Assembly (NCBI GenBank): GCA_027422505.1
Contig: JAPQWV010000005.1
Location: 9,057,501-9,121,500, forward strand
Length of the DNA: 64,000 nucleotides
Direction of reading: 5' to 3'
Source: Craterostigma plantagineum
Lineage: Eukaryota; Streptophyta; Magnoliopsida; Lamiales; Linderniaceae
Part shown: piece after piece, positions 48,132 through 61,009 of the stretch
Layout: the number at the start of each line of letters is the position of its first letter
How positions within the stretch are numbered: position 1 is the stretch's first letter
Notes under the pieces: model-generated
What the model was told of the DNA's origin: nothing
Databases searched by the model: none
The model's input: the letters and a program-made list of their open reading frames with translations, nothing else
Translations under genes and position numbers: made by a program

Positions 48132-48434
48132 TGACTTATCATTGTGTTTGTTAGTCTAGGTGATGAGTCATTGCCGGAATGAAGGATAACCTAGTGATGA
48201 AAATGGGGTGATACTTCATGTTTTGGATCATCCCAAAAAAGCTAAGTGATCCATCACGATGATGAGGTGATCTACCTAATTTTTAATGAAAAACATACCC
48301 CTCATATTTTAACATTATTACCTAATATGCTATTATAAATATTTTAATTATATAATTTAATATATTTCAATATTTAAAATACTTATATTAAAAAATTTAT
48401 AGAATTATAAATAAAACGCATAAAATATTAATCA
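48132..48434. mobile_element. left part of an AT-rich TIR element split by the solo LTR
   Basis: CATTGTGTTTGTTAGTC at about 48138 pairs imperfectly with AACAAACACAGTGATG at about 51645-51660, right of the LTR. Both inner flanks are AT-rich. This suggests one older element interrupted by the LTR insertion. Confidence 0.45.
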
Positions 48435-48439
48435 TTATC

Positions 48440-49027
48440 TGTCAGGAACCGAAAACCTCATATCACAATTTCATGCATTTACATAAATTCATGCATGCAT
48501 ATAAGTTATTTTAAAATAGACATATAGATAGAATAAGGTATTTAAAGTATTATAGTTCTAGGTCCTTAAAGAGATAGAAGTTAATGTTACGGAATTAGAA
48601 ATTTCTAGGGTTTTCTCAGATTTTGAGGAACTTTATATATATTAATTGAAGTAATTAAATAAATTAAGGAGTTTGATGATATTCTTGAGATTCTTCAAGT
48701 AAAAGGAAATATTTCAACAATATTAAAGTATAACTAAGGATCATTCGAAAACCCTAGTTATAATGTCGAAACCATTGGAATAAGGGTTTCGAAATTTGTT
48801 TAAAAAGGGACTTCGAAATTCTTCAAATTAAGAATTTCGAGATTTTTAATATAAGATATATTGCAAGAACTCGAAATATTTGAATAAGGATATCGGAATC
48901 TTTTAATCAAAGACTCGATATTACTTAACATTGAAATCTCGAGATTGAGTTCTCCGATATATAACATGCGACAATTTAAATTATTCTTAGTAACAGATAT
49001 TGAAAACTTAGTTCTAAAGGAAACATT

Positions 49028-49088
<61 letters not shown>

Positions 49089-51495
49089 AACATGAATGAA
49101 AGGAACTTATGATAAGCATGGACAAAGGTGTCGATGTCATTTAACTACTAACATACGAAAACTTAAGATAAGGAGAAAATGAAAACCCATATCAGTTTAG
49201 AGAACTCGTGAAGTTGAAAACCGAGAATACAAGAACTAATTCCAAGTTGAGCTTAAGGAAAAAGGTATGAATTTATTTTAGCGTCTTTAATTATAACTTA
49301 ACATGATTCAAGTGTTAACGTGTATAGACTTTTTCATGCTATATATTGAAGACTGAGATTCGAACAGCAATTGAGACTTCAAAGAAATTTTCCAACTTCT
49401 TAAGAAATCAATTTATGTCAAATTTGAAGAAATTTTCGTGATTTGACAGAATTAGGGTTTTTAGACTTTGTGTAGGGTTAATTCTTGAGATGAGTTCGAT
49501 ACTGAAATATGCTAAAGATTTACAAATGTTCAAGTCTTTTAAGTGTTTTGATTTGATGAATATGTAAGAAGTTCGATGGAATTCTATCATGTTCTTAAGA
49601 ATTCGATCATATGAATTAGACAAATCTCGACATTGATTTTGAGATTTGCTAGAAGAATGTCGAAGTGTGCTTCGATATTTAGAGATTTAATTAAGAAGCT
49701 TTCGTTGTATATTGTGCCTTTGATAAAAGTTCTCGAGATATATTTAAATAGGAAAATGTCGAGTTAGGGTTACTCAATTAGATGAGATCTCGATATCACT
49801 TGAAAACCTCGACATGTGTTATACTTGAAGACCTCGATATATACTACTAAGATTTCGCTAAGAATTATAATGTCGAGTCATGGATTTCGAGATCTAAGGA
49901 TTTATTTACATAGAATGTCGAATTGTATTATAATGTCGAGATTTAGGAATTTCTTTAAATGGGATCTCGAGTTATGATTTCAAATTAGGATGTCGAGATT
50001 TTGAAACTTAATTAAATGGAATATCGAATAGTGAGTTATGATGTTGAGGGTGTTGTCGAAATATAATTTTGAGATGTATAAAGATGATTTCCTAGATTTC
50101 GAGATGTGATTTTGATATCAAATTAAAGATCCTCAAATAATGATCTCGAGATTGCTTCATTAAAAACTTTGACATTTTCCAATTAGAGATCTCGAGATAC
50201 ATAGATTTCGACATGTTATATATTAAAAATCTCGACATGTGATAACTTAAAAATCTCGATATATATACCACCAAGTTTTTGATAATTATTGATTTCGAGG
50301 TATAACTCGATATTTAGAAATGCAATTAATTAGAATTGAGAAATAAAGAGAAGTGTGATATATATATAAAAGGAATTTTAATATCACATAAAGTATTCAA
50401 GGGTTTTGATATAAGATAAGTTAGGGTTTCTGGTAAAGGCTATGGATAAGGAACGATCATGCATAATAATAAAGCATGCATATCACATACGCATATCATT
50501 ATAGAAATTTCATATTTACGGATAAAATAATTGTATAGGTCAGGAGTCCAATAAGGGCAAGGACAAGGTCGCTTAAGCGAGCGGAGAAAATAGGCGAAAC
50601 TTGTGAGTATGATTTGCAACATGTACCTTATGTGCCTTATGTGCTTACATGCTTTATGTGAATTAATTGACTAATATGTGCTTTATATGTTATTTACGGA
50701 TCGATGTGAATTACGTGACCGTAAAGTGCTTTCATGTGATTAATGTGTCATATAAGGTGTTTTATATAGCATTGCATACATATAAAATAAGGGAGAAACC
50801 GTTATGACTGCTACGACTACAGATGGTATGATACGGATGCTATGACATATATCCCTACAAATCGGGGGATTTTATAGAGTCCTGTACAGGCAATACGTAT
50901 CCCTACAAATCGGGGGATTACGACATGGTTACAGAGTCCCATGCATGGGCGCTGACTGGGCGTACAGTACAGTCTAGCTAGTCTATAACGGGAGTATCAA
51001 AATAAATGGACATATAGAAATGGCATGTGATCTACGGATCTTATGAATGACCGTTATATGAACGATGATTATGTTATTTGATATGGCATCGTTACGATAT
51101 TGATGGAAAGGAACGGATTACTGATTATTTTGTTGTTACTTGTATTTAATTAATATGTTGCGATCATACTCTGAATCGGTGTCTTCACAGTTGTTGTAGA
51201 TAATTAGCAGGCTACGTAGAAAGCATCATCGTAAAGCATGGATTCAAGGTTGGCTGACTACGCTCTCCTCCTGCTCCCCTCTGGTTCATCGTTGGCATAT
51301 AGAATAGAAACAGATTTAGACTGTTACATTTTGTAACTCATATGATATGTACATATATGTACATTATTGTGTAAGGAACTAGATCGGATGTACGTGCCCG
51401 TTTTTGTTAAAGGAAATGGTTACGGGAATCGCGAAAAATTTTATATGAATATTTTATAGCTGCTTCAAAAAGGTAATAGGAAACGGGGCGCTACA
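48440..51495 (-). mobile_element. solo LTR of a gypsy-type retrotransposon, about 3.06 kb
   Basis: The block starts TGTCAGGAACC and ends GGGGCGCTACA (TG...CA ends). The perfect 5-bp duplication TTATC is present at 48435-48439 and 51496-51500. No gag or pol frames lie inside, so it is a solo LTR left by recombination. The minus strand begins TGTAGCGCCCCG, as in long-LTR chromovirus-type elements. Contains an AAT microsatellite (49028-49086), a field of TCGAGAT-like motifs, and two copies of ATCCCTACAAATCGGGGGATT (50850 and 50898). Strand assignment is tentative. Confidence 0.88.
48800..50300. repeat. TCGAGAT/ATCTCGA motif field in the solo LTR
   Basis: Short motifs ATCTCGA, TCGAGAT, ATGTCGA and TCGATAT recur every 20-40 bp on both strands across about 1.5 kb, in irregular spacing like the TTCGCGAA field at 13480-14420. 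Confidence 0.75.
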
Positions 51496-51500
51496 TTATC

Positions 51501-51863
51501 ACGTAAAATATCACCTTAAAAAATTTAACAAATTATTTATATCTTTTTTCAAATATGAGATATACAACATCACCCTACACATTACAGTGAATAGACAAAT
51601 TGAATACTTCAATATCACGTTGATCTGAGAAAAATATTAACTCAAAACAAACACAGTGATGACATAGCATCTTGATCCACATTCGGGTGATACTCAAATT
51701 ATGGTGATTCGAATATCAGGATATCGAAATGGACTTCCGGTATAGCTGATTTTCCCAACAATTGCACTTGTTTGGATAATGCGGACAGGACAAAGACTTC
51801 CGACGTCTTCGACTTATAATGACAATATATTTTTATAACTAGACATATTGATAACTAGCGTGG
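51501..51863. other. right part of the split TIR element and flank
   Basis: Continues the AT-rich element interrupted by the solo LTR. No gene. Confidence 0.4.
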
Positions 51864-51871
51864 GTGCTCCG

Positions 51872-52569
51872 TAGGGGTGGGCATCGGATCGGGTAGTCGG
51901 GTATCGGGTAGTTCGGGTTCGGGTAGTTCGGGTTCGGATTAAGATTTTCACTACCCGAACCCGACCCGATTTACGGCGGGTACCCGCTTGTCGGGTATAT
52001 ATCGGGTTCGGGTACCCGACATCGGGTAGTCGGGTACCCGATTTTTTAATTGGGATGACTAAAAATATTATAATTCAATAATATTAAAATATCAATGTTA
52101 TATATTAATATCGCTTACAATATTTGGATATTTTGTTTTCAATAAATGTAATATATACATATTTTATATGTTTATTTATAAAATTTTGAGAATATATTTT
52201 AAATTTTTATGATGATCTATGCATTTATATAAAATATCAGTTGTTAATTATACACTTAAAATAAGAAATTAGTCGAAATATTATTTAAACTTTAACATCA
52301 CTCAAGTTATATATTGATATCTAAATATGTAATTATATATATTTTTAATGTATGTACAAAATTAATAATTTTTTTTAAAAAAAAATTGTCGGGTACCCGA
52401 TCGGGTTATTCGGGTAATAAATTACTACCCGATACCCGACCCGATTAATAAATTCGGGTATCGGGTAACCCAATACCCGACAAATAACCCGAATTACCCG
52501 ACCCGAACTACCCGAACCCGATCGGGTTCGGGTAAAACCCGAATACCCGAACCCGAACGCCCACCCCTA
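51872..52569. mobile_element. hAT-like MITE with CGGGTA subterminal arrays, perfect TSD
   Basis: Terminal repeats TAGGGGTGGGC and GCCCACCCCTA match perfectly (11 bp). The duplication GTGCTCCG (51864-51871 and 52570-52577) is perfect. Both ends contain many copies of TCGGGTA/TACCCGA, in head-to-head orientation. The core is AT-rich and has no frame. Confidence 0.93.
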
Positions 52570-52577
52570 GTGCTCCG

Positions 52578-53353
52578 TGCGATCATGTATGCAAAGCGAC
52601 AAGTAATATTATAATTATATTGATAACCAACACAGATGCGTGATAGACAATGCACCTACCGTTTATAGTGTAGTTCAAGTGAATATTCGAGTACCGATCA
52701 TAAGGAATGAGTTCGAGTGTCAACAATAACCTATCGCAAATATCTAGCTTGACGGTTGAGATATGCGTCCCATGAAAGCGCGAACCGAATGATTACGAAA
52801 TCTTTGGCCAAAATATATAAACTGACTCTTGTATCACGTGTATCGACAACTTTACTCAATGGTTTCAGAATGAACATCAAATATGACTTTTCAAAAACTC
52901 AATCTTAATTATAAAGAATAAAACAAATAAAAAAGAATTGTTATCTTGGGATAGAGGCTTGAGTAAGGTTTTCCAATCAAGTTTCGAGTTGATTTAAAAA
53001 ATTTACTGGTTTAGTGGTATAATCGGAATAAAATACTAGTCAAACTATGACTCTGGAAATAATATATTATATATATATATATACAAATATATATATATAT
53101 ATATACTCTTTTATTAATTGTCAGGGACACTTAAAAACTGCTTTTTTATTCTAATTTGGTGTATCAATTACACCAAAATTCCTAGCCAATTTGACAGTTA
53201 TTTAATAGAGAATAAGACCTATCGAAGAAAACTACCCCACTACCTCTGTAGCGAATTTTGATTATTTTATTTGACGTGCGAAAAAAAAAAACTGTTCTAC
53301 AGTTTTTAAAAAATAACTGTGCACAGGTGTAGACTGTGCCGAACTATCTAGTA
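52578..53353. other. AT-rich intergenic
   Basis: Contains TA microsatellites near 53066-53104. No gene recognised. Confidence 0.45.
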
Positions 53354-53362
53354 TTTAATTAA

Positions 53363-54857
53363 GGGTAAATTCAACTTCAGGCCCCATTAAGTATTTTGAA
53401 TTTGGGTTCAGGCCCCTCTAGACTTTGCTTTATGATTAAGGACCTGATTTTCGAAAAATTAAGAGGTCAGGCCCTAAAATACGCGAAAAGACATATTTAG
53501 CCCTGACATATGCCAAATTTACGTCTGATACCTAAATGATCCGATAACAAGTTTCCAAACAATTATAACAGTTGTGCGCTGAAAAAGAACACTTCCTTTC
53601 ATTTGGATAACAACAGTCTTGTATTAACTACCATATGGTGTCTATTTAGTAACAAATGATGTCGTAGAAGTAACACATCATTCAAAAATAATACCTCTTC
53701 TTGCAACATCATTTGTTAATGTGTTATTGCAGGAAGCGGTATTATTTATGAATGATGTGTTACTTCTGCGATATCATTTGTTACTAAATAGCCATCATGT
53801 GATACTCAATACAAGACTGTTGTTATCCAATGAAAAGGAAGTGTTCAGTGCAAAACTGTTATAATTGTCACATAGGGTTTAGGGTTCGGTATTCTTTTTG
53901 AATGATGTGTTACTTCTGCGACATCATTTGTTATTAAAGAGACACCATATGGTACTCAATACAAGACTGTTTGTTATCCAAATGAAAGAAAGTGTTTTTT
54001 TCAGCGCAAAACTGTTATAATTGTCATATAGGATTTAGGGTTTAGGGTTTAATCCTACATGATGAAAAACAGAGTAACTTTTGACACTTCCTTCTTGAAC
54101 CCTTCTTGAACTCTCCACCCGACCATCACCCCTGTTTCCCTAGACAGAAAATTCATCATTATAGGGAGCAACGCTCCTATAATAAATACCAATTTTCGAT
54201 TTCGAAATGCGTAATAAGATCGAAATGCTAATGATTCGATCTTTTATAGGAGAACACTAATGGTCGTCACGCAAGGTTTAGGTTTAGGGTTTACGTTTTA
54301 CGGTTTACGGTTTAGGGTGTAATACCACATGATGGAAAATAGAGTAACTTTTATTGTATATTTAGTAACAGATACTGTATTTTTAGTACCACTTTAGATA
54401 ATCTAAGTAACGCTTCGATTTTATTTAGTAAAAAACAGTTTGATGCCAAAAATTATCGAAACAGATCTGCTATACAAAATACCACATCAATACTTATGAA
54501 AAACAAAACAAGGTGTTAACAATTGACTGTGCTCGATCGGTGTGAAAAATGGGGTTCGATAGTCCGATATAATAAATATGTCTGTTAATAACATTTTCCT
54601 ATCGATAAGTAACGTCTTATGACGTTAAAGTAACACTTATGGTTTTTATGGTAACAAATCAGCATAATTGTGTAACATAAAACTGACGTCAAATACCCAT
54701 TCAGAAATCCCTTTATTAAGGGTATTTTCGTCAAAACATAGTTTTGGGTCCTTTTCACTTAATTTTTCAAAAAATAGGTCCTTAAAACTAAAAAAAAATC
54801 TGACAGGGTCTGATCCCTAATTTTAAAAGTGGCTGGGGTTTGACATAAAATTTCCCC
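53363..54857. mobile_element. Mutator-like non-autonomous element, 1.5 kb
   Basis: Perfect 9-bp target duplication TTTAATTAA (53354-53362 and 54858-54866). Inverted ends begin GGGTAAATTCAAC and GGGGAAATTTTATG, with AGGCCCC/GACCC spacing related to family A (7241 and 44595). The inside contains inverted and direct repeats of a ~100-bp block with GAATGATGTGTTACTTCTGC and GACATCATTTGTTA, plus TTTAGGG units. It is non-coding. Confidence 0.88.
54034..54051 (+). repeat. short interstitial telomere-like TTTAGGG units
   Basis: Two perfect and one partial TTTAGGG units, with more decayed copies at 54277-54320 (GTTTAGGGTTTACG and similar). They lie inside the Mutator-like element. Confidence 0.7.
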
Positions 54858-54866
54858 TTTAATTAA

Positions 54867-55624
54867 TACACTGATGAATACATGCGAGGAAATCGAGACC
54901 AAACAGAATTTTTAACTAATACACTGATGACAATATATGTTAAGAATAGTGCGTTGAAAGTGGGGGCGTGGGTCGTTAGAAGTAAAAAGCCCAATACCCA
55001 TTTGGATTTCACTGCCAAAAAATGTACTAACTAGATAGGCTTCATTTTAAGTCCCAATCCATTTTCCTTTTTATATAATATCTTGAAATCAGTTCAGGAT
55101 TTTCACCGCATCTATTACGAAGACAAAACAATTTTAGGAATACTACAAAGTTCAGGTATTGTAATGATAGCTGTGCTATAACTAGAACTAGTACGTTTTC
55201 GCACGCTCTATGCGTGTGCTTAGAATATAATTTTATTTAAGTTATTTCTAATTTTGAGATCCATTATTTGTATGTTTAATATATAGCTTAGAATTTTTAA
55301 CTATATAACAAAAATAATATGTGGGGATATAAGTATAAAAAAATATGTAAAAGTAATATAAAATTATTAATTAATTAACAAAGAGATGACTAAATTGCAA
55401 ATAAGTGAAAGATCAAATGTGGCAGTTTATAGCCACCCCACACCCTTTATATAATATAATAGATAATAATGAAATTTAATAGTACAACTGTTTAGTATAT
55501 GCGATACGCTAAGATGGTATTACTAGAATTACATGCTAAGGTGACTAAAATTAATAAAATCGACTCTTTTTGGAACGAATGTTTTATTTTAGGATTCGAA
55601 ATAATAAATGGGGCGTTTAGGTCC
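54867..55624. other. AT-rich intergenic
   Basis: No gene recognised. Confidence 0.45.
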
Positions 55625-55627
55625 TAA

Positions 55628-56718
55628 GACCATCTCCAACCGACCAACCCATTCCCAAACTCAAAATGCAGTAATTTATCTCCAACCATTAAACTCATTC
55701 GCAAACTCAAAAGAATATTCTCGAAATATTCACATGCACACCAATTTTAATAATTTTTCAATTCTACCCATATATTATACATCTTAACAAATTAGACCAT
55801 AATATTATCTTAAATTTTATTGAGAAGAGACAAACTGCTAAGTAAACTCCCAAAGACCGAGTATATAAAAACATGAATATCCTTTTTGTTTATCATTAAA
55901 GTGATCAACATAGAACTGAAAGACGATTTATACAGTCAATCGTTGAGCCACATTTTGCATATGAAAAATTGCAATCTTGACCAGCAACAACATTGAACAC
56001 TAGTGCAATTGACGAGAAACAAGAACAGCAAATGTTGTCATAGTAACGGTTATCTTCAACATTGAAACTGACACCTGCAATTCAAGGAGCTAACACCAAT
56101 ACCATGAAAGAAAAGCAAACAAACTATCATCCTCACATCTACTGATGTCGCTGGCAGCCATCTTTCAGTGGCTAGGCGTCTTAATCGAATAAAGCCCCAA
56201 CCAAGAGGAGCAATCCTGGCTAAACCTATCCCAAGAAAAGGGCAGCCCATTTTCTTGCTCGGGCAGATCGAAGATAAATATCCCATGAATGAGCAAGCAA
56301 ATCTCCGAAGTTCTCTGTTGGTTCAGAGATCCTATCCAAGTCAAGAGACTGGAATATCGCAAGGAGATCTACGAATCCTTAGAAAGCGACTCACAGCTTT
56401 CCGCCATCAGCGAAGGGGTGACGATGCCTCTCCAGCAGCCCGTCCCAATCCCAGTCTTGGACAGCGTTGGCCGAGGTGGTCGTAAGTCTTTGACAAGCCC
56501 AAGCATCCCACGTTATGTTCATATGTGCTCTTCTTTGGAAAACCCAAAACAAAAAGGGACTTTTTGCAATTATTAAATATCAAACGCAAAATGTCAATAC
56601 AAACATGCGATTAATTTAGGAATGAGAAACTGTGAAACCTATTTTGGGTTTGTTTTTGGATTCGACAAGAGTAATTTTACTCCATATTTTGGGTTTTGGA
56701 ATACCGTTGGAGATGCTC
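55628..56718. mobile_element. PIF/Harbinger-like element with a GC-balanced insert
   Basis: Left end GACCATCTCCAACC and right end CGTTGGAGATGCTC are inverted copies in the style of PIF/Harbinger GAGCATCTCCAAC termini. TAA flanks both sides (55625-55627, 56719-56721). The middle (about 55990-56520) differs in composition from the AT-rich ends and holds frames of 60-105 codons on both strands with no known domain. It may be a captured gene piece. Confidence 0.7.
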
Positions 56719-56721
56719 TAA

Positions 56722-57360
56722 AACTAATGTTTGATCATGAATCGAGAATCACAATCATAATGCTCCATTTGATTTCTCTTAACCATACACAGTTAAGAAT
56801 TAAGCCTGGTCAGTCTCTCATGATTTAGACAAAAATAAAATATTGTAAAAAGGCTAGATAATTACAATCATAGTATAGGAAGACTTAACCCTACTTGGGA
56901 AGCTAAAGTGGTTCGTAACAACATGTTGTAAAAAGGCTAGATAATCACAACCACCAAAAAGCATAATTGAGACGTTCTCAAACAGGCTCTTACATGGTAA
57001 CGTGTTGATACAAGATACTTGATTCCTTCATTATGAGCCTTAGTGTTGAAGATCACAATCAAATCTTAATCAACAACAATTAAGGCGTAACAATGGAAGA
57101 TACCAAACTCGGATAAGCTTGATGGTAAAGATCAAATCAAGCAAGTCAAGAAAGAAATAAATTATTCCTATAATAAATAGGAATATATTATGGGATATGA
57201 TTTAGTCATAATTGTTCCAACGGCTAGTTTTATTTGTAGACTAAATAATATCATATCATGTACAAGAAAATCAATCAAAGACGTACAAATACCCTTTCGT
57301 ATTTTCAACACTTAAAATACAACAAAGTTCTTGCAGATCCTTGTACATAGTTCAAAAGGT
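56722..57360. other. no gene recognised
   Basis: AT-rich, leading into a copia remnant. AAAAAGGCTAGATAATCACAA-like text occurs twice (56848 and 56933). Confidence 0.4.
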
Positions 57361-57445
57361 TTGTTATAAATGATTTTATCATATTACTGTTGTATGTTGA
57401 TGATATATTGGTAGGAGGCACCAATAAAGATGTTAGGATTGGTTA
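57361..57445 (+). pseudogene. copia reverse transcriptase active-site fragment
   Basis: On the plus strand the sequence encodes GFVINDFIILLLYVDDILVGG followed by TNKDVR, the YVDD block of copia RT. No adjoining pol sequence is recognisable, so it is a small relic. Confidence 0.75.
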
Positions 57446-58680
57446 ACATGTTTAGAGGGGTTGAACAAACACTCCGCCTCTTTTTCAATTTTTGTCGGTA
57501 TATGCGTTAACTGACAGACCAATCATGCAACCGGTTGTTCTGTGCGGAATAAATGATCAACCGGCTGGTGAATAGATTCGGCTGTGTATATGTGGAACAG
57601 ATGTTTATGGAAGTTCGAAGCTAACTCTCATACGTTCCCTTTCTTCCCCACAAGGAAAAATCACTAGAACTTTAGTTACAGCAGTACAATCGCGTAACAT
57701 ACCCTCTAAGATCTACTTAGCTATTCCAGTGATTCATTAGGCAGTGTGCTAAGACAAACCACCTACTTCGACAACTTTTTACAGTCCGTCGGATTACAAT
57801 CACTCTACTTCACTCAGAAGATTTCTATCTCTCTATTTGGTGAAGTGAACTTTCGAAGTTGTCAATCATTTTGAGTTTGTGTCGAGAAAGTTATCATCTC
57901 TTCTTGAGTTTTGGCTATATATACTTGTGTCTTGAAAAAGTAGTCGTTCTTCTGAGAAGACTTTACTCAGCAATTGCATTTAATGTGCTTTCCCAAAATG
58001 GGCCTGTCTTCTGATTCTGAGCATCGGTTGGTTTGCTGCGCGCTAGCACCAAAACAGGCTAAAACTGATGGTCTGTACTCCTTTGTGCAGCCTTGAATTA
58101 AATGTTCTGCATTTGTCCTAAGAGCCGTTGTACCCTAAGATTAATTTGAGATACATTCGAATTTCAGTCTTAGGTTTTAAATTATTTGTCTCGTCAGATA
58201 TCAGTTTATCGTTAACTCTCAAACGATTAAATCGGCCAGGTATATACTGATTGCTGGCGAGTCGGTTGGTCTTGATTAGCTTTTAGTCGTAGCCTTTACT
58301 AGATACCGGTTGTTCCAGTGAGTATCCTCAGTAGATGTCTTTGGTTGGTTATTTAATAGTTTAAGTTTTAGTTAATTATTCACCGAAACTTTTGAGTTAA
58401 ACTAAAATTCTTGATTCCTTAATGATACCGTCAAAAAGTTACCTACCATTAAAATTGACTACCGAGCATCTACCCTCCTTACTTTCGCCTAGAACTTGAT
58501 CGAAAAATTGTTGAAAACGAGGTTAGGGGTGGGGGAGGGGGGCATGTTCCCTCTTGCCTCGGTCAAGATGGTAGTTCCGTTTTCAGGTGGTATAAGCAGT
58601 AAAAAATACGATATGGAAATAGTGACGAGAATGTATGAAAAAGTGATTAAGTGATTAGAAAAAGTGGTAGAATGACGGTG
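57446..58680. other. probable retroelement-derived, no gene
   Basis: Mixed composition with no long frame. Likely downstream debris of the copia relic. Confidence 0.3.
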
Positions 58681-59240
58681 TCGATGAATGGCGCACCTTA
58701 GCGTTGTCTCACGATATTTTTAATTTCCCTAAGTGAGTACCTGGTCTTGGCGGTTCTCGGTAGTTCCTGCTTCCATGTCCTCCTCACTTGTCCATGTTCG
58801 CCTCGCCCGTTTCTTCCAGCTCCACATTCGACCGGTTATGCCCCAGAGTGGTAGATCGTGCGTGCCCACGATCTCACATCGTTCAGCTATCTTCTGCTGG
58901 AAGAAACTCCTCCTCCATGTCTCGAGCGAATATACTTCAGGAACGTGTCATCCTTTAACTTGGGATGCTCGGACTCTCGTCCTTCCCCTACCCGAGGAAC
59001 CCCATGGATTCTCCTTATGCATTCCTCGGGTAAGGTGCCCGAGGGGCCTTTCCTAAAGGTGATAAACCATCACCAGGGGCTTCGCTCCTTTCGTTATCTG
59101 TCCGAGAACCACGAGCAACCGCTTCCTGCATCGAATACCCTTTCGAGGAAGCTATCTGCCCGAGGGACCCCTTCGTGCCTTCAGTACCGCACCCCTCCAC
59201 ATGAGGGGGTTTAGTTCGTTATAACGGATCGAGTATTTTG
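58681..59240. other. GC-richer block, probable retroelement remnant
   Basis: Markedly higher GC than its neighbours, with overlapping frames of about 110 codons in two plus-strand phases (58733-59056, 58858-59214). Both are rich in Pro, Arg and Ser with no known domain. CCCGAGG recurs several times (58990, 59038, 59158). I suspect a retroelement LTR or leader rather than a gene. Confidence 0.35.
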
Positions 59241-60612
59241 GCGTGGGATCCGTAAAATCCGAGGGTAACACTTAACAACAGATTTCTTCAAAAAATCAAG
59301 ACACTGTTAGTCAGAGAATTGGAAATATGAAGCACTTGGGGACTAGCAAACTAGATTCAAGGCAAATTCACTGAGACATAAATAACATGAGGGTTTGACT
59401 TCCGCATAAAAATTAATTGAGGAAAGTCTCTAACGTATTCAATATTGTAAGTCAATTTTTATGGCTCTTTCTTGTTAATTCCAAATTATCCTCCGATGTG
59501 AATAGATGACGTCTCTGAGTATCATATAAATCGACATTGGAAATAGTAAAGTCGGTACATGGGATGCAACTCCATTAGCATAACATCACAAATTCATTAT
59601 ATAACGTGATAATACGCACCCATTTGTTATTACAACAAGCGAACTTTTTGTTTTGTTTTCTAATTGCCGAGTAAATATTTTGCTTTCGTTCTTCACGCGT
59701 AATTGAGATCCACGCACACGCCATCGGCCTTCGCATTACAATTTACAAAACCTTTTTCCCCGTAATTTCTGTAAGGCAGTTTTCGTACCGAAACACGTAC
59801 ATACATCACCCTATCCCAACATGATATATATTATATTTCTTACAAATAACTATTATTCAATTATATTTATGTACAGTATGTTGCTGTACTTGGGAATTAG
59901 CTACTGCCCTCGTACTGTGAAGTTCGAGATATTTATTAAATATAATTTCCCGATATTATAAACGTCCACACACACACACACAACAAAGACAAACCTAACG
60001 ACCCATTCCCGACAGAGACACCTCTGTCCGGCAAAAACGGGGTTCATGTCATCACAGTGGGACCCACTCACATGCCACCATGTGAACTTATTACCAACAC
60101 TCGCACCTAACTTAATTAACTTATCTAATTTTTTCTTTATAATTTGTTGGCATTATAAATTAATTAATATTGGCTGTCATTGCTTACCGAAAAGAAAACA
60201 AACTGACCAGCTGTCATTTGTGGATTGATCCACGCACACGCCACTTGGAACCTTTTTTATGTATGTATGGATGTCGCAATTTACAAGATTATATATAGAA
60301 CTGAAATAAATAGCAAAATTACGCGTGAAAAATAATGATATATTTGTACATCACCCAATGACAATAGCTTTTGTTATTTATCGTTCATTAATTGTGGTCC
60401 TGCCACTAAGAGGCCGAATTACTTACCAAAAGAGGGTGAGTTTTCTCTCAACAATGTACGTAGAAAAATGAACATTTAATTATGATAATAAAAAAAATAT
60501 ATGATAATTGTGGATGCATAATCAACCGTTCGATATCTACCAGGTAGGTTTCATCCCGACCGCACATACGATGGTATGGTGACATGCACGTAGGAGATAT
60601 ATTGGCTGTTGA

Positions 60613-60650
<38 letters not shown>

Positions 60651-60814
60651 TAATAATAATATAAGAATAATAATAATAATAATAATAATAAAATACTTAA
60701 AACAAATATAATGTATATGGTATATGTATCACACATGTATGTGAATGATTGATGACTGGCTTTCGAATAGGGCAATATTCTTCTTGGGATTGGTGGAAAA
60801 CCTTCGATTTCTCC
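59241..60814. other. AT-rich intergenic upstream of MIR396
   Basis: No gene recognised. Holds an imperfect AAT microsatellite at 60617-60690. Confidence 0.5.
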
Positions 60815-60822
60815 TATAAATA
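60815..60822 (+). promoter_or_regulatory. candidate TATA box of the MIR396 gene
   Basis: TATAAATA sits about 215 bp upstream of the mature miRNA and is followed by a CT-rich stretch, as in pol II start regions of plant MIR genes. Confidence 0.55.
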
Positions 60823-61009
60823 AGACCCTTCTCCTCCTCTGCATGTACTCCTAAGCTAACCCTTAACATACGCACACAACACAGCGCTGATAGATTAATA
60901 TATCTACATTTATATATATTCATATTCATTTATATATGATATATGTATGTTGAAGGTTTTAACAACCTTTTGTTTCAGAAAACCCTAGCTAGCCTGCGTT
61001 ACGCATCTC

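Noticed and set aside
48800..49093. Poly-tyrosine frame on the minus strand
   Set aside because: It is a readthrough of an AAT microsatellite inside the solo LTR.
58733..59214. Two overlapping plus-strand frames of more than 100 codons
   Set aside because: High GC removes stops in several phases. No domain, and neighbouring text looks like retroelement debris.
60551..60844. Minus-strand frame with a poly-Tyr/Leu block
   Set aside because: It is generated by the imperfect AAT microsatellite, with no conserved domain.
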